Shown piece after piece: positions 1 to 9,134 of a stretch of 37,000 nt of DNA (its first letter is position 1; every line of letters begins with the position of its first letter). The notes below the pieces were generated by a model. That model was not told the DNA's origin and ran no database searches. It saw nothing but the letters and a program-made list of their open reading frames with translations. A program made the position numbers and the translations under genes. The stretch covers positions 414,001-451,000 of the forward strand of contig CAJNDS010001369.1 in the NCBI GenBank assembly GCA_905221605.1, read 5' to 3'. Source of the stretch: Symbiodinium natans. Taxonomy: Eukaryota; Sar; Dinophyceae; Suessiales; Symbiodiniaceae.

Positions 1-134
1 GCGTGCTTCGCACGCACTTAGTGTCTGCATCAGCCCACGATGCGGAGTGGTCTAGAGGGGACCGCCCGGACAGAGGGGGCAGTGGGGCGGGCTGGCTGAC
101 GCGGCCACGGGTGTTTTTTGGGGTCCGGGGTTGG

Positions 135-229
135 CTTAGGCTTTAGGACGTCGGGCTTCGGCTTGAGGGTTCTGGGGTTGGGGTTTAGGGTTTGGGGGCT
201 TAGGCTTTAGGACGTCGACCTTCGGCTTG
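135..229. repeat. 64-bp direct duplication with telomere-like words
   Basis: A segment beginning CTTAGGCTTTAGGACGTCG occurs at 135 and again at 199, so the period is 64 bases. The copies differ by a few bases (GGG versus ACC after the shared GTCG). The sequence between them is rich in TTTAGGG and GGGTTT variants. TTTAGGG is the usual telomere unit in dinoflagellates and plants, but here it is strongly degenerate and not a tandem array, so this is an interstitial or decayed repeat and not a chromosome end. Confidence 0.7.
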
Positions 230-329
230 GGGTTGGGATGCAGAAGTGGTGCTTTCATGGGATCGGTTTTTGCGGCGAGGCAGCACAGAGGGTTTAGGGT
301 CCAAACCCTGGCCGCAAAACCCGTTCCGA

Positions 330-950
330 GAAGGGGTGGGGTGGGCGGGGGGGCTGGGGGGCGGGGGGTGGGGGGGGGGGCGGGGGTGGGGGGGCTGGGT
401 GGGGGCACTACGATGCTTTAAATATTTTTGCAGACATTGGCAGCGCGTTGGCCCAGAAGGGGCGGGCGTCGAGTGGCTGGGAAAGAAACGCAGTGGGGAG
501 AGGGGCTGCAACACTGTGCAAAGAAGGGAGGTGAAGGGAGGTCTAGGGGGCGTTTGGACCAAGTGAACCCGAAATAAGGTGGTTTGTGTTCATAGAGACA
601 TACACTCGAATTAGAGGAGTGTTGGTACTGGCAATGTCTAGGGCACTGGTGTTCACAGCTTCAGCCACGTCACGAAAGCGCTGGGAAAACCAGCAGTTTC
701 AGGGTTTCCGATTTCGGGCTTCCTTGCGGATTTTAGGGTTGGATCCGAAACGAACCCTAGTTCATGGAGACATATATTGTATTCAAAGGAGTATGGTAAT
801 GGCCACAGTTTCAGTCCCGCGGTGGGGAACGCGGTGGGGGGCGGGGTGGGTGGGGGTGGGGGGTGGGTGGGGGGAGGGTGGACGTGCGTTTTTGGGACTC
901 GGCCCTGTAAGGCACAGGGGGGGGAGGGGCGGATAACCACCCGCGAGGGG
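330..950. repeat. G-rich low-complexity stretch, no gene seen
   Basis: The + strand is dominated by runs of G broken by single other bases, densest at 335-405 and 830-930. The long open frames here encode only Gly/Val/Trp-rich or Pro-rich peptides created by base composition. I see no protein family and no splice-bounded exon. The G-runs could form quadruplexes, which is inference from composition. Confidence 0.6.
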
Positions 951-961
951 GGTCTATATGT

Positions 962-982
962 TTATATATATATATATATAGA
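962..982. repeat. (TA)n microsatellite
   Basis: An alternating TATATA tract of about 20 bases follows the G-rich block and precedes a short GAGAGA stretch. Confidence 0.85.
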
Positions 983-1094
983 GAGACTTGGCTTTTGAAA
1001 ATCTATTGCAGGTGTCTCGTGGCGCCACCTTGCCACTGCTGAAACACACTGCGGCAGTCGGCGCCACAATATGCCCCCCATGCTGTCGGAATGC

Positions 1095-1195
1095 GAGACA
1101 AGAAATGCGATCTTGCAACCGCGAAGGTGTCTGCGCTGGCCGTGGATGAACGGGCGCAGTGGCTGTTTTCCGCAAGCAAGGACAACGCACTGAAG
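1095..1195 (+). CDS. WD40-repeat exon (isolated)
   Basis: The segment reads ...VSALAVDERAQWLFSASKDN and then ALK, with the spacing of WD40 strands b and c: hydrophobic V-S-A-L-A-V, then W-L-F-S-A-S-K-D. It ends in phase 0 at 1195 and is followed by GCAAGT, a good GC-type donor. The 5' limit is uncertain; AG sites lie around 1097 and 1131. Possible continuations in phase 0 with a VW start exist near 2898 (VWDTS) and 2971 (VWSCG), but the chain is not resolved. WD40 repeats form beta-propeller scaffolds. The protein cannot be named. It may be the tail of a gene that begins outside the window. Confidence 0.5.
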
Positions 1196-1470
1196 GCAAG
1201 TTGGGGCTGTGACTGCAGCTTCTTGCTTGCATCTTTGTAGTGATCCCGGTCCCAAGGTGTACGACCTGGTGAGGTTTGGGCCTAGCTCATGCTGACAAGT
1301 TTGCAAGCAAGTGAGTTGAAGGATTTGGACCATGTCCCACTCCGAGGCAGATGATGCAGTGTGAGACGCATTCACCAACCCCCACGACTTCGATGCATTT
1401 TGAAGAGGCCACGATGGAACACAAGCATGTTTCTTGCATTTGTCTGTGCTGCAGTATGTGCTCTATATAT

Positions 1471-1535
1471 AGTTACACAGACAGACATACAGACAGACGT
1501 ACATTCGTACACACACATGTGTATATGTACATGCC
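1471..1535. repeat. ACAGACAGA / GTATA simple repeats
   Basis: Short tandem tetranucleotide variants (ACAG, ACAT) followed by alternating GT/TA words. I see no gene in 1200-2740 that I can defend. The longest open frame there (1619-2182) has no family features and runs through a run of ATT/ATC/GCC trinucleotide repeats at about 1950-1995. Confidence 0.6.
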
Positions 1536-2584
1536 CCCCCCCACCCGCCTCGCCACCTATGCTTTTGTTGTTTTTGTTTTGACCAGGCACGTACCAATTG
1601 ACTTGAGAGCCCGAACTCATGGAAACCGTTGGTTTTGCCAGTGTGTTCCTAAATTCCGTTGGTTTCAGAGATATCTCAGGGCCGCGGGCTCATGGACATT
1701 TTTGGTGTTTCCGTACACCAGCATGGCCCTGGCGCAAGGACGTACCTGAAGTGCATAATCGTTACGAATTGCAGAAACGGCACCGTGACCGAAATCATGG
1801 CTCAAGCACCTATGAACACAGACGAAGTGCGATAATCGAAGGGCGTGCTTTTGACGCTTTGGGATGGGATGAGCCTGGGGACCTCCCGAAGATACTTGTA
1901 TCCCAGATGTTCAATCATCTAGATGACGTTTTTTCATGTAGCTCTGCAATTATTATTGCTGTAATGACCACCGTCGTCATCATCATCGCCATCGCCACAT
2001 CATCGCATTGTGTTGTAAGCAAGTGGCAAAAACGTTGCAAATACGTGTGGTTTGGTCATGTTTGCACAAGGCATTGTTGTATGAAGTTGACAAACGCTGT
2101 AACTACCAGTGTTTTGGGAATGGTCGCCAGTAGAACCGGCGTCGCTGTCCAGGCGCCCTGTGCGCCTGCCGCCAACCCCTAAACACTGCTTCGGCTGTAG
2201 GGTCATTGAGACCAGAGACTTTAGAGAATTCAATTGGAGCAAACACCAAAACTGCTAAGTCAATGGGGCGTTGTGGCGTTTTTTTAATCTGAAGATTGAA
2301 GATCTCACAGAAAGATTTTCTCGAAACTTCGATTTCAATCGCAAGACCAAATCTGTTTAACATGTTTCTGTGGGATCTTCAGTCTTCGATATTCGAAATG
2401 GGTTTGAGACTGTTGCAAGTTTTGCTTTCCATCGCATTTTTCTCGTATTCGTCATTCTCATCAAGCTCCGTCCGTCCCATCAAGGCGGTGTACTCTTCGG
2501 CTGTTTCAGATCAGAAATAAGCCTCGCCAAGCGTTGTTTGGTAGTTTTCAGACCGAAAGACAGTGGATCAATGGCGGGGGAAGA

Positions 2585-2730
2585 ACGCACGCCCGCACGC
2601 AGACGCGTGCGCACGCACGCGCACGCACGCGCACGCACGCGCGCGCACGCGCGCGCACGCACGGCACGCATGCACGCACGCGCCCCTGCAACCGACCCCG
2701 CACCCGCACCCGCACGCGCACACGCACTCG
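2585..2730. repeat. (ACGC)n / (CACG)n simple repeat
   Basis: About 140 bases of ACGC-type tetranucleotide repeat with GCGC interruptions that grade into CACCCG and CACGCG variants. It opens reading frames of Arg/Ala/His in all phases on both strands; these are composition artefacts. The alternating purine-pyrimidine pattern could adopt Z-DNA (inference). Confidence 0.9.
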
Positions 2731-2743
2731 CTCGCAGAGAAAG

Positions 2744-2850
2744 ATGTTTGGCGCAGATCCTTGTTCATGGTGCTCTGAGGCGCAGCAGAGGCTCTTCACT
2801 GGCTTGCAGAATGGTCAAATCGCGGTAGCTCGGTTCACCATGGGTCAGAG
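2744..2850 (+). CDS. WD40-like exon (isolated)
   Basis: Just after the simple repeat, one frame reads ...CSEAQQRLFTGLQNGQIAV and then ARF, which fits a WD40 strand pair (Q-R-L-F-T-G-x-x-N-G-x-I-x-V). Resemblance to propellers of the WDFY type is by eye only. Candidate acceptors are the AGs at 2734-2758 and a GT donor follows ARFTM. It is unclear whether this exon joins the one at 1095-1195, because the intervening repeat unit was not found. Either could be a remnant. Confidence 0.4.
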
Positions 2851-3271
2851 GCCGCCCGTTGCATGCACCGCTCTGTCGCCGATGTCCAACGCGGCCAAGG
2901 TTTGGGACACGTCCATCCTTCCTTTGACGCTGCTTTGCAGTATTGCCGATGGTTCAGCGACAGCTTCCAGGTGTGGAGCTGTGGAGTGAGTGGTAGTTTG
3001 ATACCAGGGCTGTTGGCCACAGGGTTCACTGACTAGGTCAATGGTTGAGACAACATGTTGGTGGTAATCGGCTGAATCAGTGTTTACCTCTCTGAAGGGT
3101 TGGCCCAGAAGTGTCTGCTGACTGAGCGCCTTTGTGGGTGGAGGGCCGCCCTGTCCAACATTGGAGGGCTTTCGGGCCGGGCCCTCTAGCACGTCGAAAA
3201 TCAGGAACCTCGCAGATCACCAGGCCCGCCGAGAAGGAGAAAGAACCAGGAAGTGGGGGGCCAGCCCCGAA

Positions 3272-3466
3272 TCACGTGCGGTCGGGTGGCCAGGGTGTTT
3301 GCTTTCCGATGATCCACGGTAACCGGTCAATGAGCACGGCCCTGTGGTGTACCTTTGCAAAGTAGCCCGGGTTGGAACCAACTGGAAAGGGCATGATGGC
3401 AGCCACATACTCAGCCAAGGCTCGTTCTGTTGCATCGGGGTCATGTCGAGTCAGGGTCAGCGGCAT
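3272..3466 (-). CDS. Unrecognised minus-strand exon or gene fragment
   Basis: On the minus strand an open segment of 64 codons begins MPLTLTRHDPDATERALAEY and continues with hydrophobic and charged residues that look protein-like (..FAKVHHRAVLIDRLPWII..). Amino-acid composition is balanced and codon third positions are GC-biased, unlike the frames opposite. A second minus-strand open piece follows at about 3190-3260 in another frame (..GLVICEVPDFRRARG..), as expected for a spliced or decayed gene. No family was recognised. It could be a fragment of a mobile element. Confidence 0.3.
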   Translation of the reverse strand: MPLTLTRHDPDATERALAEYVAAIMPFPVGSNPGYFAKVHHRAVLIDRLPWIIGKQTPWPPDRT

Positions 3467-3539
3467 GGATTACGAGTCCTCTTCTGGAACGTCAAGGCCT
3501 TAGAGGAACTGCTCTTGCAGATGCTTCTTTGATAGACGC

Positions 3540-6455
3540 ATGGCTTGAGTGCACCTTGCCTGCCACCCAGAATATGTCATGCGCAGTGGTAGGCGGCAGT
3601 TAAACCATGTTAAACCAGGACTGTGCCTTGCACAGAAGTACGAGAACAGGTGCCGCAACTTAACAGCTCGAGGCTTCTGGTCGTAAATTCGTAGAACAGC
3701 GACGGCCCCTGAAAGCCTTGCTTATTGCCCTTGGCAGTGAAGGCCAAGGACGGGGGCTTGCACCCGGGGGGGGGGGGGGGGCAACTCTAGCGCTAGAACT
3801 GGCCCTTTTGCCTCTGACTGGGAAGGAACTATGGACTCTGACAAAAATCATGGCCCGAGCTTCAACATGGACTTGCTCAAAGATCCAGATCCTTGCTTTG
3901 TCTCAGCATTCCATCAAGATTGCAGAAGCCCGCCTATGTACTCTCTTGCGACACGTGAAGCCAAGGAAAAGCTGAAATTCTTTGTCATGAAGTTCCTCAG
4001 CCGCCACAATCCCTGATATGCTTGCCTCGATTGGAATTCCTAACTTGTGCTGCCAGAGAATCCTGCCACCACAACAGGTACTCGCAAACAGAAGCCTTCA
4101 AGCCGCTTTCCGGCACGTGAGCATGGGCCCATCTTCATAACCGTGAGCAGTCAATGAGCCGATACTTGTAGTAGATGCTTGTAGATGCGATTGACTCGAT
4201 TGCGCGGAGCGGAGCGGAGAACTTCCTTATGCCTCATTTTTGGTCAGAAGCGCATTTCTATGTGCTTCTACAACATTTTCGGTCAATGGGCAGGATCTGG
4301 GCTGGCTTCGCAGTCATCGCCTTTGTCGTGTTCATGCTGGTATCCAGTGGCGATTTCTCTTTCCTTCTGACACCCGGCCGCGTGTTGGTTCAGTTGTGAG
4401 GCCACGCTTGACATGATGGAATGGCGCAGGCTGACGTAGGGAATGGTGTTGCAAAGTTCTTAGGTGTCAAGTTCAAATCTAAGGACGCTCTCATCTCTTC
4501 TGAGCATGCATCTGGTCGAGATCAGGATGTTGACATGGTGTGACTTCAACTACCCTGTTCGTTAACATGCGGCAACGACGCCAGCTTAGGTTCAGCTTCC
4601 TCATGGTAGCACTGAAGATGGAGATTGGCCGCTCCTGCAAGGGAGTTTCCCTGAAGATGATGGAGCGCCTTGCTAGCAGGAGTTGTTCCTCAGCATGGCG
4701 CTTTCATGCGCTCTCACTTATTTGGGATCATCTCTTGCTTGCAATGGAACAAGAAAAGACACGTGTGCAGGTTTTTGCGATCAGCCATTTGCTAGGTTGC
4801 ATGAGTTCAGGTCCTACCTTGTGATCTTCTTCTTTCGTCTCTGTGCCATTATTCCTTTCGAGGGGTACCTGCCATTTGACAAGCCGCTCATCTCGTTTTC
4901 GGCTGACACGTGGGCTTCACGTGAGCAACCATTAGTTGCATCGCCATCAGGTGTACGTTATCACAGAAGCAGCGGGTACATGCGTGTACCAAGGTCAGGC
5001 GATTGGTTCTACCAAACCTGCGAGGCTTCCTCGCTGGGAAAGGGGGAAGGGGGGAGGGTGCGGTGCAGTGGAGGCCGCATGCGGACAATACATTCTGGGG
5101 GGTAACCGGAGGGTAGCCCTTCTGAGGCTCTGGGCTTCTGCCTGGCGGGCACGTGGCAGGCTCAGGCTCAGTCGGATCCTGGATCAATTCTCGTTTGCTG
5201 GCCGTTTCTACACCTTGGAGCTGGCCCAGGATTGTGTACTTCTGCCGCATAAAATATGCCGCAACCTATGACCCCGCAACTTGACCGCACATGCACTACA
5301 CTACATATTCGGACTGCTTTCATGCTCGCAAGCCGTGAGCCCACTTTGCTTTCCCACGCGCAAAGCTTCGCATGGCCGCAGCCGATTCGGCTCTGGGCTT
5401 TGCCACGAGGAGCTCCATACCAAAGGCCTGCAGTTGGATTGCGCATGTCGGTCTGAGGCTTGAGCGTTGCAAGAGGCCTGACAAGTAGCTCATAGCGCGC
5501 ATGCAGCACAAGATTACGAAAGCCGGCTGATTGCTTCGCTCGTGGACTTGCAGGCCCGATATGTCGGTCGAACGGATAGACATCATTCTGAGACCTGGGG
5601 CCCCCACCACCTTAAGGATGGCAGGAAGGTTCTGCACTGCCCTGCTGCTCATCATGGTCGAACACTCGCAAACGTCGTCACTGCTTCGATCGCTTGTCGA
5701 TTGGACATATCCTTCATGCCCGCCCCGTAGGTCGTAGGTGCGATGTTCGCATGCTCCCTCCCACCCCACCGTCTCCACCGTCTCCACCGTCTCCGTGTCT
5801 TCGTGGGTCAAGGCTTTATGTTGGCCTTCGGCCATGCACTGGCCTTCTGGAGGACCGTGTCGTGTGTTTTTTCGTTAAAAACACCCTTGCAACTCACGAC
5901 TCGTGTGCGCGCTGCGGCATGTCTTGCAGTCCTGCGCTGCTGGTGTGCGTCTTCTGGTCTAAGCGGACTTCTCCAGTGCCCTGTTCTGCCGTGATAAGTA
6001 GGATCGATCTTAATCAAACAGTCATGCGCTCAAGCTTCGGCACTGGAGTGACAGCTTGTCAGGCTGCTGTAGTCTAAAATCTAAAGGGAGGGCTTAGCGT
6101 GCGGCTGCTGATCTCAGAGTTGCGGCAGGTTTTCCTCAATGGGAATGCCGTGCCTGGCATCCACGGCCAAATCCACAAAGCGCCACCGGAGGACCGGCTT
6201 CGCTGGGCTCTGTGCCTTGGCAGCCTTGGCTCTTTTGTGTTTGCAGCCGTGGCTTCAGTTTTCCCTGTTGTGCCGCCTGAGATTCTCTTCTGAAGTCGGT
6301 TCGGACTCGAGTGTACAGGTGTTTCCCTGGCATGCCTGCACACATGGCAGAGCGGAAGCCTGGTCCCACGCTGCAATGCCGAGAGCCCGGCGAGCATGGC
6401 ACTTGCTGCTGTACCTGTTCACCGCGCTTCTGGGCTTGATTCCTGACTTCAGCTC
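3540..6455. other. Region without a confident gene
   Basis: Several open frames of 60-170 codons occur on both strands (for example + 3831-4016, + 4683-5105, - 4540-4690, - 5320-5835), but frames on opposite strands compete and none shows a domain or a consistent splice chain. A G16 tract lies at 3766-3781. A 9-bp tandem (CCACCGTCT, about three copies) lies at about 5763-5792 and creates a Glu-Thr-Val repeat in the minus-strand frame. Confidence 0.5.
3766..3781 (+). repeat. G16 homopolymer
   Basis: Sixteen consecutive G followed by CAACT. It is one of four 15-16 base G-runs in the first 14 kb, each ending in GCA. Confidence 0.9.
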
Positions 6456-6460
6456 AGGTC

Positions 6461-8974
6461 ATGACCATGACCTTCGGGAACGGCTACCGCCTGGATGCTT
6501 GAATTGCGCAGTATTTTGCCGAGAGTCGGGAGCAAGTGCACTTCAGCCACCATCCGTATCTACACTCTACACCATCCCATTAAGGCAAATCAATCAGCAA
6601 CTCGAGCCTGGTTTTGCCTAAGGATAAGAACGATTTGCTGGGAGCTGGTGGCTATGGAAAGGTGTACAAGTGCATGGACATGCAGGGAAGAGAGCTAGCC
6701 GTCAAGCAAGTCTTCACCGCAAATACAGAGATGCTGGACAGAGAGATTGAGATCCACAGTCACATTGGCCAGCACCCGAACATCGTACAGCTCATCGACT
6801 CCTACCCAATCGAGGGCGCAGAGGGGAAGATGATTGTCATGGAGCTGGCGAAGGGTGGCGAGCTGGGAGAGCTTTTGGAGAAAACAGGCCCGATGCCGGA
6901 GGTGAAGGCCAAGCATATCTTCAAGCAGGTCGTGGGTGCCATCCAGCACCTTCATTCCCGGAACATCCTCCATCGGGACCTCAAGTCTGACAACATCCTC
7001 CTCTGCACAGACAGCACGCACGACATGAACCAACCTGTGGTGCCTCTTTGAAGACTACTGGCAGTAGCCTTTGTAAGAGAAAGTGTGAACATTCCATGGG
7101 CTAGCTGTTCGAACCAGGAAACGTGCCCTAGCAGCTAGCCGCTACCTGCTGGGGCAAGTGCCTAGCACAGAAGCCTGTGGTAGCACGTGAAGTAGCCTGT
7201 GGTAGCAAGCTTGCCTTCTTGCGTCCCTTGGATGATCGCAAGGGGTTGCAAGGGCCCAGTAGCCCAGGGGATTAGTCTGCAGGTGAAGCTGATCGACTTT
7301 GGCGCAGGGCATTGGGCCAAGACAGGGCCCCTGGTGGCCGACAAGTTCATCGGCACACTGCAGTTCATGGCTCCGGAGGTGATCATCGCAAGAGGGGACG
7401 ACTTTGATGCATCGGATGCCTCGCAGATTGAATCCACGGTGGAGATTGAATTTAAGAAGCGGCCCTTTGGGATCCGAAAGTACAAGCCTGGCCGCTCAGC
7501 TTAGGTTGCGCAGCTTTGCTTTTGCTTCGTTTCAGACTTTGTTTTTGCTGTGAAGTCATGGCGCAGAGCGGGTTGCTGTGGAGTTGTTGCACAGAGCGTG
7601 CACTGTCTTTGGGAGTCCGGTTGCTGCGTTTGCCGCTGTTTGCAGCTGTTAGCCGCTGTGAGCCGCTGTGAGCCAGGTCCAAACAACAAGGGTGCCCGCA
7701 TTTTCGAGGTCATCGAGCAGTCACGATACCCAGGTCGCGGGCTGACAGGGCTGACAGGGCTGTTCCGTGTTTTCTTTGTGAAGGAACTTGAAGCTGATCT
7801 TGGCTGTGCAGGCGACCCTCTTGGTCAAGCTTTCGTGGCGGGCGTCCAGAACGAGTGGGTTGTGAAGTCTGCATTTTGGCTTCAAGGGCATAGGCATGAA
7901 GCGCCAGAGCTTTACGGTCAATACGCAAGCTAAGGCAGAACAGAGTAGTTGTTTGTAGCTCCTCTCGACTCGGGCTTCTGCAAAGACGTAGAACCCTTAA
8001 ACCGACACTGCTTGCCGAGGTGAATGGCAAGGACGTCAGCAACATGGACTTCGAGGAGAGCGGAGCCATCCGTCAAAAATGGGCTTCTCTAAAACTCTAA
8101 AAAGGTGCCCTGAAAACTGAGATTTTGTGTAAAGGAATTGCCTTAAAGAGAGGTCTTGGAGGAGACAAGAGAGCGTTAGGTAAACTAGACAACAGGCCTT
8201 GGCAAAGCTAAGTGAAGACAGCACTTAAGAGCTTCCTTCCTTAAAAAACCCTCTTGGGCTTCTGGCTCACAGGACATCCTCGACCTGATGGGTGACCGAT
8301 TGCTCGACAACTCTTCCCGTGGTGCTTTCGACGGGTCATTCAAGGTGACCGGGGACAACAAGGGACAGGGCAAGGTGCTGCCAAAGGTCGAGCAGGTGGA
8401 GCTGCCTGCGCAGATCCAATACGCAAAGATGCGATCGAAGCCGTACGATGCGAAGGTGGATGTGTGGTCTCTGGGCTGCGTCCTCTATCACATGCTAGCC
8501 GGCCGGCCGCCCTTCGAGCCAGAGGAGCCGTCAGTTCTGGCGGGCACGTTCCAGCCGCCCCCAGGGGCCTCGCCGCAAGCCGTGGACTTGCTGAACAAGA
8601 TGCGATTCAGCTGCAACAGTGGAGTGAAACAGAACATGAAGATCATGAAGATGGAAAGCAGGATATGTTTGGTTCCACCCCAATAGCTATGGTATAGCCT
8701 CATTCGGCGTTAGTGCCCAACCATGACCTAGTTGAACGAGCAACTTGAAGACTTGAAGGCTGGTCGTGAACCCTGTGGCACGCGCCGATTTGGCCACTGT
8801 GGCGGCCCATCCCTTTATGCAGTGAGAGGACCCGACACCGCGCATCGCAAAGCAGCGAGTGCTCGAGTCAGAAGTGCTTTGACTGGCCCTGCCACCCGGC
8901 ACTCGTTTTTCGCAGCCGGCTATTGCAGAGCACATGCTGGTGGCCCTGTGTGTCGCAATGCATAACAAGTACCG
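6461..8974 (+). CDS. Protein kinase with PDZ domain nested in the catalytic domain (N-terminal part of a larger gene)
   Basis: Serine/threonine-type protein kinase, modelled from nine exons whose phases all agree: 6461-6493, 6623-7036/7039, 7283-7490, 7677-7733, 7812-7870, 8020-8055, 8273-8603, 8823-8864, 8929-8974. Start ATG at 6461 (a second at 6467). Visible motifs: glycine loop LGAGGYGKV (about residue 17), AVK lysine (about 39), helix-C glutamate in REIEIHSHI, catalytic HRDLKSDN (about 128), DFG in VKLIDFGAG (about 154), GTLQFMAPE (about 179). A PDZ-like insert of about 140 residues with its flanks follows. The kinase then resumes with YDAKVDVWSLGCVLYHMLAG and the C-lobe arginine in RGPDTAHRKAA. 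All catalytic residues are intact, so activity is expected; the substrate is unknown. The order of donors is GA, GT, GC, GT, GC, GA, GA, GA, then GTAAGT. Exons 1 and 8-9 are the least certain. Confidence 0.9.
7436..8350 (+). other. PDZ-like domain inserted between kinase subdomains VIII and IX
   Basis: The spliced residues between the APE motif and DVWSLG read like a PDZ fold. Strand b1 and the carboxylate-binding loop are TVEIEFKKRPFGI (PFGI in place of GLGF). Then come GARIFEVIEQ (b3), DPLGQAFVAGVQNEWVVKSV (a1, b4, b5), NGKDV, FEDILDLMGDRLL (helix a2, which lines the peptide groove) and AFDGSFKVTG (b6). Four introns fall inside it (78-217 bases, donors GC, GT, GC, GA). PDZ domains usually bind C-terminal peptides. 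Here both ends return to the kinase fold, so it could present or sense a ligand next to the substrate-binding P+1 region. That functional idea is inference. Confidence 0.8.
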
Positions 8975-9134
8975 GTAAGTCCGCGAGTAATAGGAAGGTA
9001 GAGTGCCTTCATCAAGCTATGAGGATTCGAGGATCATCTCAGTCCACTGTCCTGGGCCAGTTACCAGCTACCATCAGATGCCCGCTTGGCCGCTTCATGC
9101 CTCAATGGCTGGCAGCCTTGCCCCTTTGAATGAG

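Noticed and set aside
1619-2182. 187-codon + strand frame
   Set aside because: No domain, no clear start, runs through trinucleotide repeats, and composition changes along its length.
2548-2799. Arg/Val/Cys-rich frames on both strands
   Set aside because: They are products of the ACGC repeat, open in every phase.
6139-6621. 160-codon hydrophobic frame overlapping the kinase start
   Set aside because: It is out of frame with the well-supported kinase exons 6461-6493 and 6623 onward and has no family features.
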